Shown: piece by piece, positions 8,741 through 17,323 of the stretch | Layout: each line of letters starts with the position of its first letter | How positions within the stretch are numbered: the first letter of the stretch is position 1 | Origin: a virus | Virus record (IMG/VR): IMGVR_UViG_3300031578_000010 | Span: 1-64,000 of that record | Strand: one strand, 5' to 3' | DNA length: 64,000 bases | Notes under the pieces: generated by a model | Told to the model about the DNA's origin: nothing | Databases searched by the model: none | Seen by the model: the letters and a program-made list of their open reading frames with translations, nothing else | Made by a program: the position numbers and the translations under genes

Positions 8741-9682
8741 TCAGACTAAATCAACATGATGAGGTTCTGCAAATTTAGATAACTGACTATCAACCATAGG
8801 ATCGCCAGTAATGCCCACGCCCCCACCATCTTTATCCCCGAACAAGGTATAAGAATATCTATCCGTTTTCTCGCTTTTCAATTTAGTTGCCCCGACTGCC
8901 TCATCATAATCATCAGAATATATTTCTGGCATTAATTTCTTTACTAATAATATAGTTGCCCTTTCTATTAATCTTGGAACTGCACCAAAAGAAAGGACTC
9001 GACTTGCCACAGGAACGTCTGCCCCATTAATAGTCTCAATAGCATCAAATTCAACAGTTTTTGTCGCCCTATCAATAGTGTGTATTATAGCCGTTCCTAA
9101 GACCTCGCGAGTGCTATCAGCCTTTTCAAATATAATAACATCCCGCACTTTTAAACCATCAGTTGATACAAGAACAACCTCCTCGTCCGTATCCTCTATT
9201 AAAGTTCCTGTTGTGGTAAGAACAGAAGGAACCGCATAATTTCGAGATGATTTTCCAAACCAATCCATATAACCAGTATAGCAATCAACAACAACATTAC
9301 CTCTTCCAGCAAATAAATTACTAAATAATAATTCAATATACCTCCCTCTGATAACGAATTCGTCCGGATTATATACTGTCCTATCAGCATTTCCTAATAA
9401 TATATCTATTCGGGAGGGGAGTTCCTCTCCCGAAACAGAAGCTGTAAATTCCAGCCCGAATTCCAAAACTTCAAGGAACGGAATCCTATTAGAAAAATAG
9501 ATGATAGAAGAGCCGCCCCCGTCGAGCCTTTTTTTATCTCGCACAGGGACAAACCATTGACCAAGCAGGTCAGAAAGATATTCCGAAGCCTCTTGAATTT
9601 TTAACTTGGCATCCGCATTAGACAAAGAGGCTATGGGAAACCCTTCCTGCCTTAGCCGATAAATGGTGGTGTATTCTAACAT
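8741..9682 (-). CDS. Head-tail adaptor/connector protein
   Basis: This 313-aa protein starts with a helical segment (IYRLRQEGFPIASLSNADAK, then QEASEYLSDLLGQWFVPV) typical of HK97 gp6/SPP1 gp15-like adaptors that form the ring under the portal. The rest is beta-rich and longer than usual for the family. It follows the capsid genes and precedes the stopper-like gene. Start at 9682 has an AAAGGTG site 8 bases upstream. Confidence 0.6.
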   Translation of the reverse strand: MLEYTTIYRLRQEGFPIASLSNADAKLKIQEASEYLSDLLGQWFVPVRDKKRLDGGGSSIIYFSNRIPFLEVLEFGLEFTASVSGEELPSRIDILLGNADRTVYNPDEFVIRGRYIELLFSNLFAGRGNVVVDCYTGYMDWFGKSSRNYAVPSVLTTTGTLIEDTDEEVVLVSTDGLKVRDVIIFEKADSTREVLGTAIIHTIDRATKTVEFDAIETINGADVPVASRVLSFGAVPRLIERATILLVKKLMPEIYSDDYDEAVGATKLKSEKTDRYSYTLFGDKDGGGVGITGDPMVDSQLSKFAEPHHVDLV

Positions 9683-9694
9683 CTGTTTTCACCT

Positions 9695-10120
9695 TTACAG
9701 ATCTTCGTCGTTCCAGGCATCTTCCTCGGGCTCTGATTCCCTTTTCTTCTTTTTCTTTCCCTTTTTCTTTGGTTTATCCGAAGTCATAACCTCGGATTTT
9801 TCTCCAACCTCGTTAACCGTTTCTGAGGCAGGAGGCATCCCACGAAGGTCTGGCGGTTCGGTTTTGGAGTAACTAAGCGGCTTTGCTATTCCACTTCCGG
9901 AACTCTTCAGGGCGGTTCCGCCCGCGCTGCACTCGATTAAATCGGTCTTTGACCGAAATAATTCTAAGTCGCACGGCAACGTAACTTTTGCCGGCACTTT
10001 CTTCGAGAAAGCATACCGATGGCCAAGAGTTCCCAAAAAGGCATAGCTTTCCGCAAATCGCGGAACGAAATAAGCCGCCTCTTCCTCCTTCCCCCTCTGT
10101 CCGAGATCCTTGTCCGCCAT
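9695..10120 (-). CDS. Small head-region protein with a lysine-rich tail, unknown
   Basis: This 141-aa protein has a folded-looking N-terminal 60 residues (AAYFVPRFAESYAFLG, YAFSKKVPAKVTLPC) and a disordered C-terminal part with a run of lysines (KPKKKGKKKKKRE) ending in acidic residues. It lies between the His-pair repeat protein and the adaptor, so a capsid or neck role is likely. AAAGGAG precedes the start. Family not recognised. Confidence 0.7.
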   Translation of the reverse strand: MADKDLGQRGKEEEAAYFVPRFAESYAFLGTLGHRYAFSKKVPAKVTLPCDLELFRSKTDLIECSAGGTALKSSGSGIAKPLSYSKTEPPDLRGMPPASETVNEVGEKSEVMTSDKPKKKGKKKKKRESEPEEDAWNDEDL

Positions 10121-10150
10121 TTGAATTCTCCTTTAAAAGTTGAAAGCGGG

Positions 10151-11212
10151 TTAGACGCCAATTCCCAGGCGCTTGTCCAGGCCGTCAGCAGCCGTTGTTC
10201 CGATTGTCACGGCGCCACCTGTTCCAAGGGCGGTGCCTGCGTGAGCAGAATCCGCCTTTGAATGTACGGAGGAGATTATTCGGTGCGCCTCGTATTGCGC
10301 CCGAATATCGACGACCAGAGGAACGACATCCTCATAGCCCGTCGCACCTGCCACAGTAACGCTAGAAACCGAATCGGCATCGAGGTGCGCGCCAGCGTTA
10401 GCGAAATGAATGTTCAGCGTTGCCTTGAGGGCATTGGCGAGCGCAAAGCATGTGGCCTCATCCGACATGTTGGCCGTTCCTTCTGCGGCGCCAGGATTAG
10501 GATGTACGCCCAAGTCGGCCGTGTGCAGGTTATAGAGCGTTTTGATTCCGTTCAGTTCGGTCGTCAGGATCGCGAGTTCCGTTCCTGCATCTGCCGCAGT
10601 TACAGTATTCGGATCCCCGGCGCCGGCATGGCAGGAACCAACGACGTAGACGTGGTGGAGATTGTATTCCGCCTTGATGTCGTTGGCGAGCGTAATCACG
10701 CTGTCCCAATCGGTCGAAGGCGGAGCCGAAAGGGCGTTCGCCGCATCAGCGCCACCGTGTACGGCGGGCGCACCAGATACGTCGACGCGATGCGCCTCGT
10801 ACTGGATAGCCAAATCGTTCACCAGAGCGACCGCTTCGGCTTCATCCGTTGCGGGATACGTTGCTGTCACGGCATTGGTATCCACGGAACCATGGCAGGT
10901 GGTGACGTTGAGCCTGTGCGCAAGGTATTGAACGTGCAAGTCGTTCACCAGCGCCAGGATATCCACCGTCGGATCGGTTGCGGCAGGGGCAGTGATCGGG
11001 TTTGCAGAATCTGCCTCAACGTGAACTCCCGATGCCGCCCGATGCAGATTGTATTGTGCTATGAACGCATCGAGCGCAGTCTGCACCGCCGCAACCCGAG
11101 TATTCAGCGCGCCCAAATCTCCCACGATGGACCGCAAGGCTCGCGCCACGCCTGCGTCCAGGTAACTCCCTCCATCGCCAAGATTCTGAGGGATCTCGAA
11201 TTCAGCGGTCAT
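10151..11212 (-). CDS. Virion protein built of seven His-pair repeats (possible capsid decoration or fibre)
   Basis: This 353-aa protein consists of about seven repeats of 40-50 residues. Each has a conserved core Y-x-x-H followed 6-9 residues later by another His: YNLHRAASGVH, YLAHRLNVTTCH, YEAHRVDVSGAPAVH, YNLHHVYVVGSCH, YNLHTADLGVH, LNIHFANAGAH, YEAHRIISSVH. Between cores are Asp/Ala/Thr/Pro-rich linkers and helices such as LVNDLHVQ and LANDIKAE. The His pairs could bind metal at each repeat. Immediately downstream of the major capsid gene, a decoration or head-fibre role fits. GC-rich codons suggest high expression. Confidence 0.8.
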   Translation of the reverse strand: MTAEFEIPQNLGDGGSYLDAGVARALRSIVGDLGALNTRVAAVQTALDAFIAQYNLHRAASGVHVEADSANPITAPAATDPTVDILALVNDLHVQYLAHRLNVTTCHGSVDTNAVTATYPATDEAEAVALVNDLAIQYEAHRVDVSGAPAVHGGADAANALSAPPSTDWDSVITLANDIKAEYNLHHVYVVGSCHAGAGDPNTVTAADAGTELAILTTELNGIKTLYNLHTADLGVHPNPGAAEGTANMSDEATCFALANALKATLNIHFANAGAHLDADSVSSVTVAGATGYEDVVPLVVDIRAQYEAHRIISSVHSKADSAHAGTALGTGGAVTIGTTAADGLDKRLGIGV

Positions 11213-11247
11213 CTTATTTCCTCCAGTTCAAATCGGTTTAACGAAAT

Positions 11248-11273
11248 GGCCTACTAATTACTATTAGTAGGGC
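11248..11273 (-). promoter_or_regulatory. Hairpin at the 3' end of the major capsid gene
   Basis: The plus strand reads GGC, CTACTAAT, TACT, ATTAGTAG, G, GCC: a perfect 8-bp stem with a 4-base loop, extended by GGC/GCC across a one-base bulge. It includes the capsid stop codon. No T-run follows on the minus strand, so it is more likely an mRNA-stabilising or processing structure than an intrinsic terminator. Confidence 0.4.
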
Positions 11274-12550
11274 CGGCGACGGATATTGATCGCCTTCACG
11301 ACCTTATCCAGGCTTTCGACCTGGCTATCCGTCTCGTTGATTACGACCGTCTCCCAACGGGCATAATCCTTATTCCATTCCGTGTAAACCTCTGTTTTGT
11401 CCAGGTTGCCCCAAATGAAATTGAGCGGATTTGCAAGCCACGCGATGCAGCCGTCGTTCAGCGTTCCTGCGCCTCCCGCGTCGGTCCCGACATAGGCGGC
11501 GACTGCAACTCCCAGCGTTGCCCACCCGTTTCCTGCGCCGATAGTCAGCGTTGCGCCCGAACCCGACGTCGGGTGCTGGAGATAGAGATGGCCGAAACCG
11601 TCATCCTGTGCGATGAGAGTTTCGAGTCCGGTTGCTGCCTTCAGGAGCGCGGCGACCTCATGGGCAGAGAAAACGCCCTGCGGCAGCGTGCAAGTTACGG
11701 CGCCTGCTCCGAGGTTAACGACGAGCGTGTCGTTCGTTCCTGTCACGACGTTCCACGGCCCCTGCGTCGTTCCGAGAATATGCCCTGCCGTCGCCACCGT
11801 GACATTGATGGACTTGCGTGAAGGCATGAGAGGAATCGAAATGATCGGAACACCGAAAGGCGCCTCGACGTTCCCCTTGTACGCCCTCTCACCGATCGCG
11901 TCGATTCTTTCCGAGTTGATTTCGACCCAATCGATCTGAAGAGACCGCGGCACGAAGAACCGAAGACCCGTATCGTCCTGATACGAATCCGGGAGCCTCC
12001 TGATCATGTTCGCGAAGAGAGTTTTTGAAATGAACTGGGCGACATGGTCGAGGATATGGGCGCCGTCCGTGATCTTGTCCAACCCGTCGTTGATCAGGAG
12101 CAGGTTAGCGATTGGCGTACCTGCGCTGATGGTATCGTCGCCGTTGATGTGCAGGTTTTCCATATCGGTCGCGATCTGAGCCATCATCGCTTCCGAAACC
12201 TGCTGCACAAGGCGCTCGCGGGAAACGTTCCGGCGAATTGCGCGGCGGGTGATGTGGTAACTGGAAACCATTTCCGCCGTTTCGAGGGAAACGTTGTTGA
12301 TCAGCGGCGTCCCGGTTTCCGAAATGAGAGAGTTGTCCGTCAGCCCGACGGTGATCGGCTCACCCACGTGGAGCTTCGGAATTTCAACGCGAGGGTTATC
12401 CATGATTTCCGTCCGGCAGAGGGGGATAAGCTTCGTGAAACGCCGAACGTAACTCAGGAAAACATCGCGCTGCTTCGCGTTCAGGAGCCCGCCGTTCAGG
12501 AAGGAACTTCCTGTAACAGCTTTGTGGATCATCTGGTCGTTTCCGTCCAT
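11264..12550 (-). CDS. Major capsid protein (HK97 fold) with an inserted domain
   Basis: This 428-aa protein follows the scaffold gene. Its N-terminal two thirds resemble P2 gpN/HK97-type capsid proteins, with E-loop-like PRVEIPKLHVGEPI and LRFFVPRSLQIDW, GVPIISIPLMP and the C-terminal VVKAINIRRRPY strand. Residues about 262-358 form an insertion that looks like a flagellin/hook IN-motif domain (TLVVNLGAGAVTCTLPQG, then ALLKAATG, LYLQHP, LTIGAGNGWATLG). That insertion may project from the capsomer. ATG at 12550 is chosen because AAGGAGAT lies just upstream; the longer start at 12577 lacks it. GC-rich codons agree with very high expression. Confidence 0.85.
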   Translation of the reverse strand: MDGNDQMIHKAVTGSSFLNGGLLNAKQRDVFLSYVRRFTKLIPLCRTEIMDNPRVEIPKLHVGEPITVGLTDNSLISETGTPLINNVSLETAEMVSSYHITRRAIRRNVSRERLVQQVSEAMMAQIATDMENLHINGDDTISAGTPIANLLLINDGLDKITDGAHILDHVAQFISKTLFANMIRRLPDSYQDDTGLRFFVPRSLQIDWVEINSERIDAIGERAYKGNVEAPFGVPIISIPLMPSRKSINVTVATAGHILGTTQGPWNVVTGTNDTLVVNLGAGAVTCTLPQGVFSAHEVAALLKAATGLETLIAQDDGFGHLYLQHPTSGSGATLTIGAGNGWATLGVAVAAYVGTDAGGAGTLNDGCIAWLANPLNFIWGNLDKTEVYTEWNKDYARWETVVINETDSQVESLDKVVKAINIRRRPY

Positions 12551-12616
12551 TTTTAATCTCCTTCTATTTGGAAACACTTTTTTTACAGATAAAGAGGTTC
12601 CGCTTTTCTTTGCGGA

Positions 12617-13519
12617 TTAGAAATCCTTGACAGTGTTGAAGATCGAGAAGAAGGGATTCTCCTCGTTCGTCACATCGGCATCCACCTCTTCGTGCCCGTA
12701 ATTCCTCTCATACGGCTTCTCATCGCCGCCCTTCTTTTCCTTGTTGCCCGTTTCGGCTCCGCCCAGAGCCTTTTCGATGGTCTCGACCCGCTTGAAAACG
12801 CCACCGAACTCCTCTTTGGCTGCTTCCTGGAAGAGTTTCACGAGCTCCTTGGCCCGATCGTCCAGCGCCTTCGTCAGCTCCTCCTTGATCTCCTTTGCGA
12901 TCTCCTCCTTTGCGACGTCCAACGTCTTTTTCAGTTCTTCTTTCTCCACGGCACCTTCCTCCTTTTTTTCCTCCGCGCCGCCTTTGGGCTCGTCTTTCTT
13001 CCGCATCTCGGCTACGGCTGCGGAAATATCCTTCAATTCCTTGGCCATTTCCTCGAATTTTTTCATGACTTTTTCCTCGTCCTTCGCCAGCTTATCGTCG
13101 CCGGCAGTCGCTTCGCCCTTTTGGGCTGCGGAAGGATAACTGGAGAGGATGCCTTCGAGGATTTGAATGATCGCCCGATACTCTCCGGCGACCGCTTTCG
13201 GGAGGGGCGCCTTGTCCGCCTTTTCGACGCCCTCTTCTCCTGCCTGCTCGCCCTTCTTCTGCATTCCTTCCAGGTTAGAAGCGAGGGAAATCAGGCGTTC
13301 AATTGCCGACTGCGTCTTCTTCAACACAGCCGCAAGAACCGGAGCGGGAATATCCTGTTTTTCGATTCCCGTTCCTTCCTCGTTTGTACCACCCATGGCT
13401 TTTCCTCCATCGCGTTTCACGATAGCGAACCGTTTTTTGTTCGCGGGAATATCCACCAAGGATACCTCGCGAGGATCTATGTCCTTTAGATCCCACTTAT
13501 ATCCCTCGTCCGTCGCCAT
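12617..13519 (-). CDS. Prohead scaffold protein (coiled coil)
   Basis: This 300-aa protein is dominated by Lys/Glu-rich coiled-coil segments (about residues 150-250). It has the REVSLVDIPAN motif near residues 17-27, commonly found next to XkdF/prohead protease domains in PBSX-like phages. It lies between the protease-bearing fusion gene and the major capsid gene, as expected for an internal scaffold that is later degraded. Strong AAAGGAGGCAAGAA ribosome site. The long opposite-strand Leu/Phe-rich ORF here is a shadow of this coiled coil. Confidence 0.8.
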   Translation of the reverse strand: MATDEGYKWDLKDIDPREVSLVDIPANKKRFAIVKRDGGKAMGGTNEEGTGIEKQDIPAPVLAAVLKKTQSAIERLISLASNLEGMQKKGEQAGEEGVEKADKAPLPKAVAGEYRAIIQILEGILSSYPSAAQKGEATAGDDKLAKDEEKVMKKFEEMAKELKDISAAVAEMRKKDEPKGGAEEKKEEGAVEKEELKKTLDVAKEEIAKEIKEELTKALDDRAKELVKLFQEAAKEEFGGVFKRVETIEKALGGAETGNKEKKGGDEKPYERNYGHEEVDADVTNEENPFFSIFNTVKDF

Positions 13520-13533
13520 TTCTTGCCTCCTTT

Positions 13534-16500
13534 CTAAGTTTTGCGCCGGACTCGCGTTCCAAAACCTCCAATTGAATAGCCCGTTACTTTCCCATCCTTT
13601 ATTTCTTTCCAGACATCATCCGAAATAACACGAGTTCCAAGTATCCAACTTCCTTTTTTAACCGTTTGAGTCCCTAATAAAAACTCTGTCGGTGCAATAT
13701 AGCATTCCATTATTCTAAATTTCTTTTTAAAATCCTCATGTTGATATCCGATCTTCTGATGAAACTCCATAAAGCGATGGCAAGCCTTCGCTATTTCTTC
13801 TTCACTACAAACATCCCCTTGAGCATCAACAGTATTGGGTTCTAATACCACCCCATATACAGTTTTTTGGTCTTTATTAACCTTGAATATAGGCGAAAAT
13901 ATTTCAAACTTTTCCAACTCCTTTGTAACAACAGGCTCGCCATAAGATGTGCGCTCAACATGATCAACAGTATCAGGTTTATTCACCTTATTTAATGCCG
14001 TGATAATAGGAATAAACCAAGCAACATGTGTCTTGCCATCCTTATCATCAACAAATATTTCCGAAGCTGTTATAGTAACTATATCCCCTAACTTGCCTTG
14101 AAAATTAGTATTGAATGTCTGACCTATTACTACATATAATTTTCCACCAAACTCCTTAACTTCAGTATATTTATCCTTATCGGCCATAGGAATAGGACCG
14201 ATTCCACCTGTAAAATTCCAAGTTTTATCGCTTCCTGCAACTTTGTGTTTATCAAGAATAATAGCGTTGATAATTCGTGGTATTTTATATTTTGCCCAAG
14301 ATGATGTTCTGCCTCCTAAAGTATAAGTTGAATTCCAGAGTTTAAGAACCGCCCCTTCAGATCCCGGAAGTAACTTTGCCTTTTCTATCGCATCCCGCAA
14401 CTCTTTTTCATTATTCGTTGTCCAATACTGAGTCGGCTCGAGATGCTTGAATCCCTTTATTTCTTTTTCGACTTCCTGTGCAACTTCATAATATGGTTTC
14501 CTTAGCCAATCCTCATTATCCCAATATAATATCCCAAAAACCCGACAAACTAAATTTGAATCATCCAAAGGTTTATCAGTCGCTGCCCATCTAACGAGCA
14601 TTTTCCTATTAACGATATCATTCCTCTTATCATTTGTGTATTCTATTAATTCTGAATCAAGTATAAAATCTCCTTTTATTCCTTTTACTTCTTCTGAAAT
14701 AGCCGGCATAGCAAAAGCCCTATCTTCCTGCTTATCTTCAAAGAATATTATTAACTTTGCATCCTTGCCATCCCCTTTCTTTTCAATTATGGTTCTATAT
14801 CCATTCCATTTAGGATTGACTATAACCTTCCCTTTGCCATTAAATATGGTTTTTGCCCATTTTTCAACTAACACATCAACATCAAAAAACTCTCCAATAT
14901 TAAATCCCCCTTTAGGCTTCAAAGGAATAAATTTAACAAAGGGCGCAAACTTGGCCTTCATAGAAGGGAATATTTCTTCTTCGCTGACTGCCTTAGCCTG
15001 CGGAGATTTTTCCTTTTGATATTTTAATTTCCAGAATTTAGAACCAGTCTCCTCCTGCTCCATTGTCCACAAACCTTTTATATGCTTTAAATCAACCTGA
15101 AATTTAATGAACCCCTCAGAATCCTCAAATATTGTCGCTTTGCCTTCATCGATCGTTTTTATCCACGAATACGTATTTTTTGTGCTATTTCCTAAAGTTC
15201 CAGGTTTAACTTCTCCATCAAGACCCAAGTATTTTTTATCCCTTATCTCCCTTACAGCAATTGATTCTATATTCTTTGTTGGGTCCTCCTCCATAACAAA
15301 AGAATCAAGTCCGCCTTTATCTTTAAGTTTAAAATAAAACGTCCACTCTTCCCTTGATGGCCCCACTCGAACAGTTGTTTGTCCCTTCCACATCTGATAT
15401 TGAAAACTAAAATCCACCTCCTTTTTCCTAATATCTCTAACAGATAACATTATCTTTTTCTTCTCGACTCTCTTATATTCATTATTTATTATCTCTATGT
15501 TCTCTTCAGTAAAATATTTCTCAGAAACTAAGGCATCTCGGATTTCCATTGCCTTAGCCCCCTTGCTTTCCCAAAAACGAAACTCCTTTGGCGTTTGTTG
15601 CATTAAAGACAATGGCATAGCAGAAACGCCATTTGGAGGCATACTTTTAGTTTTAACTGATCTTTTATTAATGACGGATGGCAAAAAAGTCTTAGAAATA
15701 AACCCACGCCAAAACGTAGGGTTCTTTCCTGCTCTTTCATATCCTTCAGTTGATAATAACCTTAAATGTAGAGAACCGTTAAAATATTTCCCATTCGTAA
15801 GAAAATATTCATGATAATACGGCTTCTGAATTCCCCACTCTACACAATATTTTTTAGGATCCTCAATTATAACGAATATTCCAGGCTCATTAGCCGTCGC
15901 CCCAACTTCTCCGGGTTTCACAACTCCCTCGACGGCAATCCAATCAATAGGCTCCGGTTTCTTTGGCGTACACTGTAAACCTTTAGGAGCAAGAATAGGT
16001 TTTAAAAATTCGTTTCCGTTTCCCATATCATAATTAGCAATTATCTTTCTGCCATCTGCAACAGTATTAATATCTTTAATCTTGCCGGGATATTGAAAGA
16101 ATAAGGTCCAACCTATTAATTCCTTTGTGCCAATATCCATCCTTAAATCAGCATGAACAGTATCGCCTCGAAAATGTAGCTGGACTACTGCGCGTCTTTT
16201 TCCTGTTTCTTTAGGATAAAACATTAATTCCGATTGCTTAATTATTCGATCATATATTTCAATATATAGAGGGTCTTCCTGTAACCCCTCTTCTGTTTCA
16301 ATATAATCATTATCGTTAAATGATTCTCCCATTTTCACAACAGATAAATCATTATTAACCTGGAATAATAAATCACCCAAAGGTATATTATTAGTAAAGG
16401 GACCGTCGAAATCGTCAGACATTACGCTAATTCTTTTGCTTAATTCCTTCGGCAGCATCCTTCCAAGTCTAAACTCTACAACTTTCAACATCCCTGCTGG

Positions 16501-16959
16501 AATATCCCCTTTAACTAAAAAATCAATATCTCCTTCGGTTTCGCCATTATTAACCAACCCTCCCGTTAAATAAACAAAAGGCTGCCTTATCTTAAAAGAT
16601 TTCAAGAGGGGCAGGACTTCGGATAGTTGTATTTTAGCCCCTATTTTATTTCCAGAAGAACTGATAGGCGCTAACTCTATAACCTCCTTTTTTATTTCCT
16701 CTTCCTCTGCCTTCTTCTGCGGTAATTTTCCAGGAAGAGAAGAGGCGTGTTTAAATCCTCGCGCTTTCATTTCGGCAACAACTAATTCATGGGCATTCCA
16801 GATATCCTCCAAGGAATAGACTAAATCCTTAGGCGACTTCCTTTTTAATGTCCAAAGGCTATGAAGGTGGCGATGTAGGTTGAGCAGAGCAGAGTCCTTT
16901 TCTTCCTTCAAGGACTTCACATTTATTTCAGCTATACTAAGTTTAATTAATGGTTCCAT
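13534..16959 (-). CDS. Giant fusion: nucleotidyltransferase-like, two LigD phosphoesterase-like, DNA-ligase-like and XkdF prohead protease domains
   Basis: This uninterrupted 1141-aa frame reads as five modules. Residues 1-90 are helical. Residues 110-200 resemble a nucleotidyltransferase fold (LTGGL at 131-135, GDIDF at 143-147). Residues 255-400 resemble the LigD 3'-phosphoesterase domain (VVQLHF, H269, D271, R273, EGVVKPGEVG). Residues 515-650 look like a second, degenerate copy (DGEVKPGTLG) that lacks the His/Asp/Arg set. Residues 700-990 follow ATP-dependent DNA ligase order: PKWNGYR at 716-722 (K717; KxNG instead of the usual KxDG), FILDSELIE at 765-773, EGAVLK at 868-873, SWAKYK at 887-892, then an OB-like region. 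Residues 1030-1137 match XkdF-type prohead protease (YGVVLEPNTVDAQGD, QHED with H1074, GYSIGG with S1129). The gene lies between a portal-side HxH gene and the scaffold, the normal protease position. Ligase activity is uncertain because of the Asp-to-Asn change in motif I. Confidence 0.8.
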   Translation of the reverse strand: MEPLIKLSIAEINVKSLKEEKDSALLNLHRHLHSLWTLKRKSPKDLVYSLEDIWNAHELVVAEMKARGFKHASSLPGKLPQKKAEEEEIKKEVIELAPISSSGNKIGAKIQLSEVLPLLKSFKIRQPFVYLTGGLVNNGETEGDIDFLVKGDIPAGMLKVVEFRLGRMLPKELSKRISVMSDDFDGPFTNNIPLGDLLFQVNNDLSVVKMGESFNDNDYIETEEGLQEDPLYIEIYDRIIKQSELMFYPKETGKRRAVVQLHFRGDTVHADLRMDIGTKELIGWTLFFQYPGKIKDINTVADGRKIIANYDMGNGNEFLKPILAPKGLQCTPKKPEPIDWIAVEGVVKPGEVGATANEPGIFVIIEDPKKYCVEWGIQKPYYHEYFLTNGKYFNGSLHLRLLSTEGYERAGKNPTFWRGFISKTFLPSVINKRSVKTKSMPPNGVSAMPLSLMQQTPKEFRFWESKGAKAMEIRDALVSEKYFTEENIEIINNEYKRVEKKKIMLSVRDIRKKEVDFSFQYQMWKGQTTVRVGPSREEWTFYFKLKDKGGLDSFVMEEDPTKNIESIAVREIRDKKYLGLDGEVKPGTLGNSTKNTYSWIKTIDEGKATIFEDSEGFIKFQVDLKHIKGLWTMEQEETGSKFWKLKYQKEKSPQAKAVSEEEIFPSMKAKFAPFVKFIPLKPKGGFNIGEFFDVDVLVEKWAKTIFNGKGKVIVNPKWNGYRTIIEKKGDGKDAKLIIFFEDKQEDRAFAMPAISEEVKGIKGDFILDSELIEYTNDKRNDIVNRKMLVRWAATDKPLDDSNLVCRVFGILYWDNEDWLRKPYYEVAQEVEKEIKGFKHLEPTQYWTTNNEKELRDAIEKAKLLPGSEGAVLKLWNSTYTLGGRTSSWAKYKIPRIINAIILDKHKVAGSDKTWNFTGGIGPIPMADKDKYTEVKEFGGKLYVVIGQTFNTNFQGKLGDIVTITASEIFVDDKDGKTHVAWFIPIITALNKVNKPDTVDHVERTSYGEPVVTKELEKFEIFSPIFKVNKDQKTVYGVVLEPNTVDAQGDVCSEEEIAKACHRFMEFHQKIGYQHEDFKKKFRIMECYIAPTEFLLGTQTVKKGSWILGTRVISDDVWKEIKDGKVTGYSIGGFGTRVRRKT

Positions 16960-16965
16960 TTTTAA

Positions 16966-17280
16966 TTATTCCTTCGGAGCGGCCTTCTTCGGAACGAGAT
17001 CCTTGACCCTAAAATTAATTCGATGCTTATGGCTTTCATCCGAAGAAGTGAAGCCCAAGATATCCCCGCCCACGACAGGAAGATCGACTTTGTGAACATG
17101 CCCGTTAACCCGCTCCGTTCTTCCTGTTATTTTCTCCTTGGAAATGATGAGAGAAATCCTGTGCTGATGGCCAGCCATGATATTGGAAAAGAACTCCGCT
17201 CGCGGCGCCTTTTTCTCGATGCCGCAGAAATCGTCCATTTCCTCTCTTGAAGCGTTCAACCTTTTCGCGATGGGTTCCAT
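16966..17280 (-). CDS. Small HxH-motif protein in the head cluster
   Basis: This 104-aa protein contains three HxH motifs at regular spacing (GHQHRI, GHVHKV, SHKHRI), each followed by a hydrophobic strand. Repeated HxH in phage proteins can coordinate metal ions along trimeric needles or beta structures, as in T4 gp37 tips. It lies between the gp7-like gene and the protease fusion. The related protein at 28846-29526 has the same motif type. A structural or internal-head role is inferred. GAGGAAG precedes the ATG. Confidence 0.75.
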   Translation of the reverse strand: MEPIAKRLNASREEMDDFCGIEKKAPRAEFFSNIMAGHQHRISLIISKEKITGRTERVNGHVHKVDLPVVGGDILGFTSSDESHKHRINFRVKDLVPKKAAPKE

Positions 17281-17323
17281 TTCTTCCTCCTCGGTTTACA
17301 GTCCTGCAAACTAATTTTAATAT

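Noticed and set aside
10262-11257. 331-aa plus-strand open frame
   Set aside because: It is antisense to the His-pair repeat protein, is Arg/Val-rich with no recognisable domain, and has no ribosome site. The repeat structure of the minus-strand protein explains the open frame.
12692-13489. 265-aa plus-strand Leu/Phe-rich frame
   Set aside because: Antisense to the Lys/Glu coiled coil of the scaffold; complementing GAG/AAG codons gives CTC/CTT, so it is a composition shadow.
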